A DNA stretch of 64,000 nucleotides from Owenia fusiformis (GCA_903813345.2 CAIIXF020000011.1:16723754-16787753); one strand, 5' to 3'. Shown: positions 32,116-44,847, numbered from the stretch's first letter. Translations and numbers: made by a program. The notes: generated by a model from the letters alone, not told the origin.

Positions 32116-32499
32116 CATTTGCTCTTGATATGACTTAATTTCGCTCTTTTTCAGAAGGCACTTGCTGAAATAATGTTTTTGTTCTAGAAACAATTGAATG
32201 GCACATATCAGTGTAGCACTCTCGTTTCACATATTTATTACAGTGGTTGCCGACAAAGCTTTTTCCAAAATATTCCTGCCTCACTATCCCATGATGGTTA
32301 AGGCTTTTGTCTCATGATTCGGCTATTGGACCTTTATCACAATCAAGTTCTAACTCAGATTCTTTCTTGTATAATGTTTATTTATGTTCGTCTCTTTCTA
32401 ATATTGTCAAACTGTCAATGTTTTTCTTGTATTTATTTTTGAGATCAAGGATTTCATTCATTTTTGTAGTACATACTCCAAATAATTTTCTTTTTGGTT

Positions 32500-35400
32500 T
32501 TCACTCAGGAGATCATGTCTTGCTAATGCTTCTGCTAGCTTTGTGTCTAGTTCATGTGTTTCTTTCACTCAGAGATTATGATGTTTTAAAGTCAAACCAA
32601 GTAGAATATGTAAATATGGTGGCGATATATGGTCAATTGGAATGTAGAAGATGGGTTCTTGTATTACATTTGTATAGTTTCGCATTTTTTTCTTATTGTC
32701 TTCACCCTTTGTTACGAAATTTGTGTAGCATTCATTTAAATGTTCACACTCTCCCTTGTATACCGTTCCGTATTAGTGAAATTGTTGACATTAATACGGA
32801 ATAATACATACCATTTCATGAAAAATGGTGACCTTGTCCTACGAAAATTGAGATTATGTTTCACAGCAAGTTCGCATGACGATACTGTATAGCACATGCT
32901 CTGGGGAATTGATTCTACTTTCTATAGACACCAATCACATCTCTGTCGATAAATTAATAAAAAAGCCTTAGGGTCCCAACCTCCTTTGTTTACATTTACA
33001 AAAACGTGAAAAAATGACAAAAGTTGTCATAACTTTTTAAATCTTAAACTTTTGAAACCGATTTCACTTGCCAGCATCAGATACTTTAGTCGTTGACGAA
33101 CCGAACATGTCAGTTTGGTTCGTAATATCTCCAAATAAACGATTTCAACATTTTAAAAAACTCGATGCTAGTCCACGTGTGAATAAGGAATTGGTCGACT
33201 CAATAAGTAAGCTCAATGAACGAAACGGTGCACTCGTGAATGAAATGAAGATTAAAATAATTAGTAGTGTTATACAATATGAGTGTGTTTTAACCCGGAG
33301 TATGAAACATAATACCTTGAATACGGGTTTCAGTAGCATGGACATTTAGTTTCAATTATAACTTCACTCGAGCCATCAGTTTTAACTGTAGAAGACCGTT
33401 TCCTCCTCCTTTTCCCCAAAGTCAATCCCGATTTCTTCTTCTTACGAGGTTGAGGCATCTTGAAAAGCGGGTTCAGGTTTTTGATGAAAGTATGATAACC
33501 GCTACGAAAAAAGGTTTGCCTGACTAGCCTACATGATTTGGTATCCTTATAAGAATTGAAAATAGATGTAAAATAACATACCTCATCTGTGTACGCGCAG
33601 TTCTTTGGGCGTTGCGGTGTGGGATAGTTAACACTTCATGGTAAATAATTGAGGGGATTGATAAGGAGCGCGTGATTAATTTGGGATTATAAACTTAGTA
33701 CAGCTAATTAACAGGATTAACGTATGGTGAACTGGGTCAAACTCGGTAAACAAATCACTCAGATGTTTGTTGGTGCTTTTATTATCATGTTTTTTATATC
33801 CACAAGAATTGGTGTGGTTACATGTAATACAAGATTCAAGATTTCATTGTGTTTCAAGCCAAGCAGTTGGCGTCCCCACATGAATGTTACATAAAGGGAT
33901 GAAATTATTTGTTACATACAATAATAAAAAAGAATGAAAATGTTTATGAACAACCAATACCTGGTGTTGACGGTCGTTGAAGCCGTCGATAAAGTACTAC
34001 CTATTAGATGCAATAAGAAAAAGTACAATAACCTATCTTTACTATTAATGAGCGTAAAGTTATCGCGTTGACGCCATCGATGTACAAATTATCTTTTAAT
34101 ACTTAAGAAAAAAGAAGAAAACACTAATTATGTACATTCAATCCTTGCGATTGACACACGTGTTGACGCCGTCGATTAATGTACCATTTGCATGCAATAA
34201 GATACTGTCCAATGTCCATCAATAAGCTATCAGAACAATTATCATTGCAAGTTTACCCATTCCGTATTAACACGTGGACTAGCATCGAGTTTTTCAAAAT
34301 GTTGAAATCGTTTATTTGGAGACATTACAAACCAAACTGACATGTTCGGTTCGTGAAAGACGAAAGTATCTGTCGCTAGCAAGTGAAATCGGTTTCAACA
34401 GATTTAGATTTAAAAAGTTATGACAACTTTTGTCTTTTTTCACGTTTTTCTTAATGTAAACAAAGGAGGTTGGGGCCTTAAGGCTTTTTTATTATTCTAT
34501 GGACAGAGTGTTTGGTGTCTATAGAAAGTAGAATCAATTCTCCAAAGCATGTGCTATACAGTATCGCCATGCGAACTTGCTGTGAAACATAATCTCAATT
34601 TCCGTAGGACAAGGTCACCATTTTTCATGAAATGGTATAATTTATTCCGTATTAATGTCATCACGATCACAAATACAGAACGGTATACATGGGAGAGTGT
34701 TCAAGTGTTTGTTTTGGCTGGCAACCTCTGACTGACCTGAATGTCATTCTTAGATATTTTGCAAGAAAGACATGGATACACACCATTTGCACCACTTATC
34801 CCATTTACTCTACTCAAAAATTCATAGTCTCCTGTTTCAAAAATTCGGATTTTTTTCTCACCCCATAGCTCATTCTGTAACTCATTAATCTGTGATCTAA
34901 ACATTGACAGTCCCTTTTCTAAATTAACTCTTGTGTCTTTTGCATTGAATACAACAAAGGCAGTTGTATTTCTGCATGTATTTGGAACTTCAACATTTAG
35001 AATCTGGAATGCCACCTTCATTGAAGATCCTCCATGATCACCTCCTACCTTGAGCCAAATCTCATTGTCTGGAATGATTCCGTGCCATTGAAGCATTTTA
35101 TTTACATCATGCTTTTGGAGTCTATTTAAGATATATGATTTTAGATCGTCAATATAGACCCTTGGTTTTTTTTCAAAAATAATTCCTTCGACACTTTTTG
35201 AGGATTTTGATTTTTTGTGTTCAAATTTTGATTTTTTTGCCTTTATAATGTCTTTTAAAAGCTTGTCCCTTATATCACGTTCCTCCAATTCTGATGAATA
35301 TCAAACTCCAGCAAGTTTTAAATATTTTTTATTGTCCGTATCTGAGACCAAGTTAGTCGTGCACTTGTTTTCATTGACATTGCATTCTCACCAGAGAGAA

Positions 35401-35615
35401 TACCTTTAGGCTGAATACCTGCTTCCTTAGCTATGTCTTCTCTATGTTTAGAGAATTTAAGTTCTTTAGCCCTTTGTTAAATGAAAGACTGTTCGTCTTT
35501 GCCTGATGTAATTGAACTTATTTCTTCATGAATTCTGGCACGTTTTCGTTTAAGAGGTGATGGTGCTATTGCACTTTGTTTTTGCGCTTTGGTTATGCGT
35601 AAAAAAGATGAGGGG
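32500..35615 (-). mobile_element. GGDHGG-type transposase copy 1, split by a foldback element
   Basis: The acceptor gcctttcag (35,616-35,617) opens an exon reading SSFLRITKAQ, then LKRKRARIHEE. The core at 34,701-35,288 has EIWLKVGGDHGGSSMKVAFQ, VFNAKDTRVNLEKG, RIFETGDYEFLSRVNGISG and a CLSC knuckle. It is cut at 34,700 by the foldback element and resumes at about 32,745 with NFVTKGEDNKK and IDHISPPYLHILLGLTLKHH. The conserved Asp positions suggest an RNase H-like DDE/D core. I recall this family as frequent in aquatic invertebrates, often with a RAG1-like N-terminus (compare N-RAG-TP). It carries stops and frameshifts and is not active. Confidence 0.65.
32747..34699. mobile_element. Foldback element, ~440-bp inverted arms
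   Basis: The left arm 32,747-33,190 is the inverted copy of 34,262-34,699 (cactctccc…gggagagtg at the tips), with high identity. It carries ttca on both flanks, a possible 4-bp target duplication. The centre holds three spaced copies (about 95 bp apart, at 33,968, 34,067 and 34,161) of gttgacg.cgtcgat-type sequence. No transposase frame. It inserted into the transposase of 32,500-35,615, so it is the younger of the two. Confidence 0.9.
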
Positions 35616-35617
35616 CT

Positions 35618-38284
35618 GAAAGGCATTGATTAAAGTATGGGTTAAAATACACCAATGGCTGGAAGATTACCCTGGGAACTGGGTATCTTCTCCATGAAGC
35701 TTTCTGCTGGCGACAAGTGTTTGAGGTCAAGTAGATTCCAACAATTATAGATATCAAGAAGCTGAGGTAACATATTGTCCTGCAAAGAAATAGGAGATTA
35801 ATTATAGCAATAAGTTCTAATATAGAAAGTTGTAGGCAAAGATTGTTTGAAGGACCTATGGGAAGAGCTGGTACTCTGCTGGATGTGCTCATTGAGTGTT
35901 CAAAGCAGAAGGTGTTTTTGTAACAGTTTATCCCAGGTTCTAATTGACTAACTAACTTTAAAAATATCCAACAGAAAAGACAAGTTTTTAGATCCAAAAA
36001 GTTTATTCCTTAAATATAAAAATCCAAATGTTTACATGTTGTTCCGTGGTAGTTGTGTCGTATTTGATATTTTAAACTGTTCTGAAGATGATTTCCTGAG
36101 ATGATATTGAAGAAGAGTCGGAAAATATGGAAAGTTCCACAGGGAAGATTCCAGAAAGGAGGCAAATAATAATTTCCCATAATTCCCAAATATATAAACT
36201 AATGAAGAACAAGTTAAAAATGATATCAAATTAAATCTACTGGGCTTCCTAAAACTCCTTTAAATGGAGGTAAATGTTGGTTCCCATAAGGAACCAACAT
36301 TTGAACCAATAGAAAGCCAAGTAGATTATGTAATACACTAGAATATCCTGAACTAAAAAATCCTCTTTTATGGGAATTGGAACTTTCCTGATAGAAAAGA
36401 CATAACAATATGAAAAGAGCCAAGATTTTAATGCTATTTATGAATGATATCACATATTGAGTGCAAATGAACTAAAGAGGAATAAAGAATAGAAATGATG
36501 TAAACCAAATGTAACCAAATGTATAGAACAATGAAATATATTTTAAAACCTAAAAATCAAGTTGTTCTAAAATTAAATGTATATAAAACCTAAAACTTGT
36601 TACATTACCCCCAACTTAATTAAAAATGTTTGTCCTCAAACATAAAATTCTTTTTTTTTAAATATTCAAATTACTAACTCATACATTGTCGACTAAAATA
36701 CTCAATAAAAAAACGTTAGCTTTCGTACAGCAGTGATGGTAGTATAATTCAACATTATTATCATCAAAGTAATAAACAATGTTACATTACCACCAACACT
36801 CTATATAATAACTCTCCTTTAAATTACATTAAAATTCAATAAAGGAATTTTTTACTATTTTTGTTTCATTTTTTCAAAGCAAAATTATGCTTGTTATGTT
36901 ATCTTATAAAGCAGAATATATAGATCAAATGGTTATTTTTACAATATAATGACATCTGTATCAAAACATGTTAAAATCACAATTATTTACTATGACCTTG
37001 TACTATGAAACTCATTGTTTACTATAAATTCAATTGTTTACTACAATTTCCTGATTCTACCAATGTCAAGGTATCCTCAAGTTAAAGGTTAATATGTAAA
37101 ACATGTTCATATTATTTAAGAAAGTTGCCAAGCAACAAGACAGTAGAATAAAAACAATGTTTCACATCCAACCTCGTATTCCACACCTGCCTTACATTAT
37201 GTCAAATATGCATTTTGCAAAGTTATATACAAGCAGTCATTAGCCACGTGCTTCAATATGTTGAGTTGCATAAGATATGATTATGTTTCTTCTTTTTTTA
37301 AAAAAATGTGCTTGCATCGACATGATAAATACTTTTTAAACAAGTCAACATGAAATTCTGCCTTAACTCAGATCATTATAAAGTTAGTATCATTTGAGAT
37401 ATTTGCAGCATTTGTTAACAGAATCATACCAATTAATGGTAAACTAAAAACTGTCTTGACACATTAATGGTATCAATATTTGAATTCATGAACTTCCATT
37501 TTTACTAAATGGTTCAGTAATAAATTATTTAGAATAACCTTTAACATCCCCTAATATAGCATCCACTGACTAGAAGAAATAGGCAATTTTTCAATTAAAA
37601 TTTTGAAATTTGTGTCCTAAAAATTCTGCGTTAGCTCGCAGGTATTCAAATGCTTAAAATCCAAGATTATAAAAATATATATATACAAGTATATAAAGTA
37701 ATACAAAAGTGTTCATTATTTACAGTGATAAATCCATTTCCGTTATGTTCCAGAATGATTGCTTGAGAAACTAGAACAAAGGTCTACAAGTTTATGTTAA
37801 TGTTTATAGAACTTTGTCAGTTTCCCAGCAACCAGACTTATTTTAATAAACATCAACAGCAATTATGACCTAGGGTTAGGTCATGCAAACTAGTCTGGCG
37901 TTGGCATAATGCAGTGGCAACACCTTATTCATAGGAGGGAATATATAATGCGCGTATATAAAAGTTACTTGGTATTCTGAGGATATTTATGAATATTATC
38001 CAAAAATACTAACTTAGAAATTGGTGAGTACTTTAAAATCATAAATAAGTAAACTACAGAATTCATATCTAATAAATCACGTATACATAATCGGCTTAAA
38101 ACAAGTACTCAGAATGTCTATTCAGACATGAATATCCATTAAAATAAATGTAAATATCATATCATAGTTTCATGCATTACATCATTATATGAGTATATGA
38201 CCTATATAATCCTTATAGTTCTATTATTTTATATACATTTAGAAGAGTTTCCCTCCTATCTATCATGATCCAATGGTTTTTAGA
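35618..38284. other. Long AT-rich stretch without a recognised gene
   Basis: No splice-bounded exon was recognised. The stretch 35,780-35,990 has a plus-strand frame (LFEGPMGRAGTLLDVLIE) that may be an element scrap. A strong hairpin is at 36,272-36,302. gttacattacc.ccaac occurs at 36,600 and 36,782. A TATATAAAAG on the plus strand at about 37,955 has no gene after it. Confidence 0.4.
36272..36302. other. Perfect 13-bp hairpin
   Basis: aaatgttggttcc, loop cataa, ggaaccaacattt. It stands alone in AT-rich sequence. Confidence 0.8.
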
Positions 38285-39400
38285 CTACTCTAGATCATAT
38301 GATCTCTTTTTAACAAAAGACTTTCCAAGTTTGACTAACAACGCACGTTGTTTCTTACTATAAAGAACAAGTCCAATACAAAAAAGAACTAGCAAAAGAA
38401 TCAAAATGAATTGTGCAATATCCATCCAGTTAGCAGTAAAATCAATATTCGCACTGTTTAAACTCCAATCATTGTTATTTTTTAGGTCAAGCACAACAGC
38501 GTCCAAATCTTTCGAAAATGCCATATCAGTTTCTTGAATATTTTCCAATGGTGGGAGCTTTGGTAATGGTATTGAGGGAATTCGTGAATATGTGGACTGT
38601 AACAAATGGTGGACGATTCTATGTCCATGGAATTTCCAAAGAAATGGTATATTAACAGTATCCTCAATCATCATTGGAGCGTCATTACAATGGCTCGATT
38701 CGATTATTGTGTCCAAATATGTCAGCGTACATCCACAGGGTAACTGAGCCATACATGTCAACGAACGACAAACAGACGTAATATTCTCATTTTTGCAGTT
38801 CAATTTCACACTGCCGCTAATGTTAGAGATTAACGAATAATCACCAACTTTATATAATGACGTCGTATTGTAGAAGATAGAAATGTTAAATTTACAGATT
38901 TCCGCAGCACTGTCACTTCCATGCAAGAGATTAACAATGCAAGATGAGGTTGATACAGACGAATCCTGGATCTTTAATGGTATCACGCATGATGTCCTTA
39001 AACACTGTAATCGTTCTATAGCATTCAGTTGGACAAACCGATTTCCGTCATTTGAAATTCCAACATAATCGGGCAATGAGACCATAAGTGTAGCGGAACG
39101 GTTATTCTGCAGCATGACCGGAAAGCTAGTCACTTGGTATAGATGAAATAGTACCTGCTTTTTATGTATTGGGCAAGTTATTGGCATTTCCAAAATATCT
39201 GATGGCAAAGAGGTGATTACTGACAATAGTAATTTACTGGTCGGGGAAGTCGAGCTGACTGTGGAATTTGGTGTTTCCAAAAATGATGTTTTCTTAGGGC
39301 TACTCGGTGAAATAGTTGAGGTTCTGATAACTTCCAACCGTGCAGTTGTGCCACTAGGTGTTTGTTCAGTGGTACGCAGTTCGGTTGTAGTTTCTGCCAC
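38285..39400 (-). mobile_element. Envelope-like frame 4, looks whole
   Basis: A 371-codon uninterrupted frame with a Ser/Thr-rich start, many N-glycosylation-type sites, a cysteine-rich middle (the LPCGC cluster recalls F-type and other retroelement env proteins), one hydrophobic segment near the C-terminus (FILILLLVLFCIGLVLY) and a short basic tail. The order ectodomain, membrane anchor, short tail fits a viral-type glycoprotein. It may lack an N-terminal part, because no signal peptide is seen at its start. No pol or LTRs flank it. As a single frame it looks whole, which suggests a recent arrival or retention by the host; which of these is open. Confidence 0.5.
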
Positions 39401-39990
39401 CCATAAAAATTAAAATCAGTAACGTTGACTAAGTTTTCAATTCCCTAGCCAGTTTATTGTTATATCATATGTATGTGGGTGTTTGTCTCCGATTATTTAC
39501 TGTAAAAAGTAAATTGATAATGATCTAAATGTTCATTTACATTTTCCAGCAGATCAGTGTTATGTGATTAACACAGTAACATGCGGGGTCGCAGGCCAGG
39601 CTGACCAGGGTCCATAAAAAAGAAATATTGTTATCCACATGTTGTCTTGTATATCTCACAAATTTGAAATGGTAGGCTAGGTTTTCAAAGACTCTAGTTT
39701 CATTAATAAGGCGGGATATTATAGATATTATAAGGACAAACAAAAACAGAATTGTCTGTATTACAATCCATAAATAAGCAAAGGAAACTAGAATTTATGA
39801 AATGGTTTTCATGTGTTACTATAAAGGGAATGCTCCAGGTCATTTCAACTTTTCATTTTCAGATGCATTTTGGCACGGGCGTTATCCGGATCCAGCTACT
39901 CATGATGATGATAGCAGTATATGTAGTAGCATGTGACGTAATAATCAACCGGAAGTATGGTGTTTTATATAATCCAATGAAAGAAATTCA
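39401..39990. other. No gene recognised
   Basis: Contains a GC-richer patch (39,580-39,615) reminiscent of a short dispersed repeat; not classified. Confidence 0.4.
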
Positions 39991-39991
39991 A

Positions 39992-40600
39992 TTAAACACA
40001 GAAATTTTTCCTTACACTTTTGGAGCTAAATGGGCACCCTCTCTCCCTGACATGGAAATTTCCGGTTTTTACTGATGTACTAGTAAGGCAATTACTGCAA
40101 TCACTCTCGATACTTATATTGCTATCCATTGATTGAGTACATTTTCCTAATGCATTGTTCTGTTTGTGTTTTTGACATGTCCAACAAGCCTCGATTTCAC
40201 TAACATTGTCAATCCAATGTTTGTTCACCTTTACAATACATTAGTCTTCTCTTTTATTGTACTTTCAGTGATTGTTCTGTTAGGTTTGTTGGTGTCTTTT
40301 AGAAACTGGTAGCATTTGTTACAAACTAAACGTGGATGTAAATCTGGGTTATCATTATCCAAATTGATTTCCGAAAATTTCAGTAACTCAAGTTGTTTCA
40401 AAATATAAAGGTCTCTTCTTCGCTTTCCTTTTACTAAATGATGTTTTTGAGGCACACAATCTACATAATGCATTGAGAGCTTTTTATGACTATCCAAATG
40501 ATCCATGTGATCCTTCTGATGTGTTAAACTGTACCTTGACTTGAAAACTTGAGATTCTACACAGATTGAAACTTAAATATCTTAGAAAGTAACCATGCCT
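39992..40600 (-). mobile_element. RAG1-like N-terminal zinc module of a transposon
   Basis: The minus strand gives a helix-rich lead (MDHLDSHKKLSMHYVDC), then NPDLHPRLVCNKCYQFLKD, then, in a second frame, VNKHWIDNVSEIEACWTCQK and CSNC. The order HP…CxxC (aromatic) … W…CxxC resembles the central zinc-binding stretch N-terminal to the core in RAG1 (SIHP…CHNCW … W.PH…CdIC). In molluscs such a module occurs in the N-RAG-TP transposon. The two frames are joined by a shift or a short intron. It probably belongs to the same family as the GGDHGG transposases on the same strand, but its own core is not identified. Confidence 0.5.
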
Positions 40601-40604
40601 TCCA

Positions 40605-43285
40605 AGTGAAAACATATTGGCTGAAAGAGAACACTCTGAACAAAAATAACACGTGACTTTCATTTGGGTCTATATGGCAAAATCTTGAGGGGTAAAAATC
40701 AATGGGTTGGTAGTTATTTGTGGAAAAGCAATTCATTTCTCATCCCTACTAGTTCTTACATAAGCACAGATATCACTCCATTTAGAATGATAGATAAAAG
40801 CAGCCAGTAACATGCACTTATCAACCTCACATTCAGCTAATTTTTGATAATTTATACCATTTAACATGAGGGGAATTTAAGATTTTATTACACACCCTCC
40901 TTTTTTACAAGTGATGGGTCATAACTTAAGTTATGTTACATACTTGGAGTACTTGATGAGCTGTGTACCCAAGTACAATGACATCACAGCAATTTGCATT
41001 TTTACAACAGCCCTGACGGCCATCATTCATTACAGTAATTCCATTTTATTTATTCTCATATATTCAGATTTCCAGATGGATGGCCTCCTCCATTGATATC
41101 GTTGACAACTGGTGCATATTCCTCAGTTAACCCATCCAACTGAAACCATGACAGATTTTCCATTCCCGCACTCTTAGTTAATCTTTTGTACTGAGAGGGA
41201 AGCATCCCTGATGTGATGTATCCATGAAAAAATCTATATTTCACCAAGAATTCTTTATTTGGAAGATATGAAGATGATGCCCACTTGAATTTTTGTTCTA
41301 TTAGATTTCAGTCTGTGTGGCATGATCATACAATGCATGATCAGTACATTAAATACTTATGTCAGCATCTTGCATGCTCACTTATTGGCCTTCTTAGTCA
41401 ACTGATTTCTTTCCTCAAACTGGCGTGCCATCTATCATTTACTTTTGATTTTAATGTTTCTGCTAGCATCCTTTGGTGCCAAACATTGGTTGATCAGTTT
41501 CCTGGTGTGGTGTATTTACATACAATTGTATGGGAACATAGGCTTGATGAAGCAGCGACATTAGTATCTTCTTGATTGAAAAAACTTTGATTGTTGTGTA
41601 AAAACATCTTGAATGTTATTGAAATAGTTATTTGATAGTTCTTTGATTTTATTAACTTTCCTTTGTATTTCAATATTTTTATCTTTAAAACAAGCTGAAA
41701 TTTAACTGATTTTGCTTTCTTTCTTTGATCCATTTTTACAAGTGACTAGATAGAGCTAGACTGTTATATGTATATGAAACCTCTGATACAAATGTTTTAA
41801 AAATATTGCTTAAACAGCCGAAGGACTCTTCTCAATAGAATCTGTTATATTTCAGTGTTTATTTATTAAATTGTTAACATCAAGGGTAATTTACATCCAA
41901 AACTACATATGTCAAGGTCTAAATGTGCTCTGTAAAGCACACAAAAAGGATTGTGTGTGGGTTCTCAGATGCTCTATCATTAAATTGATTGTAGATAAGG
42001 TAAGATGGGGAATCTGAAAATACGAGCATATTGAACATTTTCGTAACACGAATTGTATTCATTCACCTGTTCCCATTTTACTTATTCACTCATTGTTTAC
42101 CTGAACCTTGCACAAAAAAATTGTATTCACTCATCTGTACCTATTAGGAGGGAAAGGTTGTGGAGTGAGAATATTAAAAAACAGACCAGACTGCAGTGGT
42201 ACTTTTGTACAATATTCAATCACTTGCCATTCAACCTCGCTTCTTTAAGGAATGTAAGGTAAGGGCAATCTGAAAAATCTGACTGCTTTGTGGCACTTTT
42301 GTCGGAAAGTCAGAAATCAATTGTATAAAAACATTATTATTATGATACCATGAAAGCTCATCTGATCCTATGCCTAACCCAAAAATGATTTAAAGTAGAT
42401 ATCAGCGATTTACTTTTACATTTAACATGCTCCTCTTGTGATGACATTACATGCAGTGGTGTTTTCTATTTGCCACTATGCAAAATATAATAGATTAATT
42501 ATTTGATACAATGCTAGAATTTTTCTCCTTTTTAGAATACTTTTTGTTATCTGAAACACTTTAATTCTCCCAGATATCATACTCATCATCACTATTGTCA
42601 TTACCTTTACTGATAACTTCACCAATATCACCTGTAAGTTAATCTTCATTGACATCAAACAGGGCTGGGAAAAGCTCAAGGGTTGGAGCAATATAAATTC
42701 AATTGCATGATTGAGATAAATCACATCCATGAATCTTCAAAGACAAAATCTTGCATTTTGATAGATTCTCTTATTTGCCCAGCATCATCTGATATTGAAT
42801 TGGAAGATATTTTATGATGTATGATTATATGTTCTAATTTTACTTTTGATTTCTGATATAATGTACCTGCTTGTCCTCTGACCAATTTAAATGATATTGT
42901 TTTATCTGTTGAGTAGAGTTTAATCTGATAATTGGTGAATTTAAATTAACCATCTGTCGGGGTATTAGCATGTTGCCTCAGATCTGTTAATGTAAACCCT
43001 TTTCCATCTTCAAGTACCATGTCAATTTTATAAATTACTTTATTAAATATATCAATTTGTTGGTGCCTTAATATAGTGCATTCATATTTAATTATTGTAA
43101 ATATCATTGGTGCATCCTTTTTAAGTGCATTTAATGTTAGTGTAAAGCCTCCTCTACAGAATAAAACAAGATGACATCTTTAATATGTTAGCATTTTTTG
43201 ATATTTGGAATTAGCAAAATGACACTATAAGGTACATACAATTTGTTAGACACAAAAGTTTATTGCTTAAATCAATGTTTAAAAG
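40605..43285. other. No gene recognised
   Basis: AT-rich. Several short frames (for example 41,056-41,247 and 42,476-42,730, minus) match nothing I know. Confidence 0.4.
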
Positions 43286-43679
43286 TTAAAATTGTGTCAT
43301 ATTTCTTATACCATATGATGCATATTCAAAAGAAAGGAATCCATGTTCTGTCCTGAATATAAATTGTGCTGACTCAACAAAATTTACAATTACAATATCC
43401 AAAGATTTGTTTAGATTTTCTGAAGTAAAACAGAATTGCCAATCCACTTCATAATTATCAATCTTTAAAACTTTGTTTCTCCGTCTTTTTCCCATTCATA
43501 TTTTACAGCATCAAGATTTGGGGGGTCAGGAAGGTCTGCACACTTTCAATGGCATTTTTGATAGTGTGCACGTGAATGCTTTGGTTGTAGACAGAAATGT
43601 TTGGAGCTGATGTTATGTTCGTTTCAAGTGTTTCTTGGTATTGAAATTAGTTTCTTCTTTTACAACTTCATTCATGTTG

Positions 43680-44129
43680 CCTGAAATATCTTTTAGTTTT
43701 AGAAGAATCTGCCTGACTTGAGAATATTGTATGCCTTCCCCTTTCCAACTCAATACATATGTCCAACAGTGTCACATCCAGATAGAGCATGTACTGCCAG
43801 CAGTTTTGCAGCTATGAAGTCATGTTTGCAGTTTTGTCAATGTCAGTGCTAGCTCTCTGAGGTGATGCAGGCTGCATTGTGACATGGTTTTTCAACTGGT
43901 GTTTGTGATAATGATGAATCAAGAGTATGTTGATATCTGAATCAATGCATAGAACATTAAATTTCTTTTCACCTGTGTTGCATTGATTTATCAATTGATG
44001 GATAATGATGTTTTCTGCCTCTTCATGCATATTTTTCAGGTCATGTCTCTGAGTGAGTACACCTTCCTTGATGGGTACTTGCTGTTCCCCTGTCAATATA
44101 AGAGTATTTTTAAAGTCTGTCTGTGGCAA
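43680..44129 (-). pseudogene. PIN/FEN-nuclease-like remnant (HEEA…SGCDT family)
   Basis: The frame 43,812-44,129 has MHEEAENIIIHQLI and LCIDSDINILLIHHY. Just downstream another frame gives LAVHALSGCDTVGHMY, then GKGKAYNIL. These match in order the acidic motifs of XPG/FEN-type nucleases (EAEA helix, sDsD strand, GCDY turn followed by the GiG/K helix-hairpin region). I recall a family of uncharacterised proteins in cnidarians, molluscs and fish with HEEADtIi, DDTDV and SGCDT, probably spread by a mobile element. This copy is broken. The link to FEN nucleases is inference from motif order. Confidence 0.5.
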
Positions 44130-44752
44130 AGTTACCCCTGATTGATGTCACCAAAAGACAAAAGAAAGTTTGAAGTTTGAACAATTTTTATTTTTAAATA
44201 TTAAAACCAAATTTCTTTAATTCAAAATTAACTCATCAAAATTCTAAGGAAAGTCAATATACAGAATGTCTGAACTTGAAGATTCAAAGTGAATAAATTC
44301 CAAATATATTTATGTTTCTAACATAATTTGAGATCCCAAGCGAAATACATCTTTATAAACTAATAACTGATCAAGGCTTGATATTTTTCTAATCTAATCT
44401 AAGTGAGATTCCTTGTAAAATTAAATTGTTAATGTGAAACTTCAAGTTAATTTTAGATGCTGAATGTATTTAGCAATAATTTTTTAAAATCTTACAAGTA
44501 CAGAATACTGTCAAACTTATTTTGCAATAACAATATAATATCAGCAGAATATATGTTCTTATCAAATCATTTACAAATCTTTAGTGAATAAAAATCAAAT
44601 GTCTTATTGTTATTTAAGAAGAAACAAAACTTAGTCGAAATTGTTTTCCATAATTCTAACATGTTATTTCCAAAAGATGTTGTATTCAAATTTCTGAGTT
44701 TTAAATCTTTTCTCCAAAGTCGAAAGCTAGTGATAATTTTTTAAAAACTTAC

Positions 44753-44847
44753 AGTTCTTGTTCTTTCTGTTTTGTTCCTTCCTTTCCTCATAAGCGATTT
44801 AGTGAGACGAGATTCTGAGGATTTCATACACAATTGCCCCTTTTGTA
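44753..44847 (-). promoter_or_regulatory. Third copy of the TATA/first-exon module
   Basis: Aligned with 16,649-16,760 and 24,616-24,736: cctcagaa start region, Gly/Arg-codon-like aagga..gaa stretch and the donor ACT|GTAAGT (44,751-44,752) are kept, and the TATA is TACAAAAG (44,840-44,847). The flanking ggtcttatcca element is also shared. Downstream on the same strand lies the nuclease-like remnant, not the finger-gene exons. Confidence 0.5.

Noticed and set aside
32307-32804. Plus-strand hydrophobic 165-codon frame
   Set aside because: Shadow of the minus-strand transposase end (IDHISPPYLHILLG) and of the foldback tip.
33068-33349. Plus-strand 93-codon frame
   Set aside because: Begins in a foldback arm and runs into its unique centre; no family, no splice support.
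35593-35997. Minus-strand 134-codon membrane-like frame
   Set aside because: Hydrophobic by composition only; it overlaps the transposase exon border and has no consistent features.
37950-37965. Plus-strand TATA box (gcgcgtatataaaag)
   Set aside because: No transcript-like structure or exon follows within several kb on that strand.
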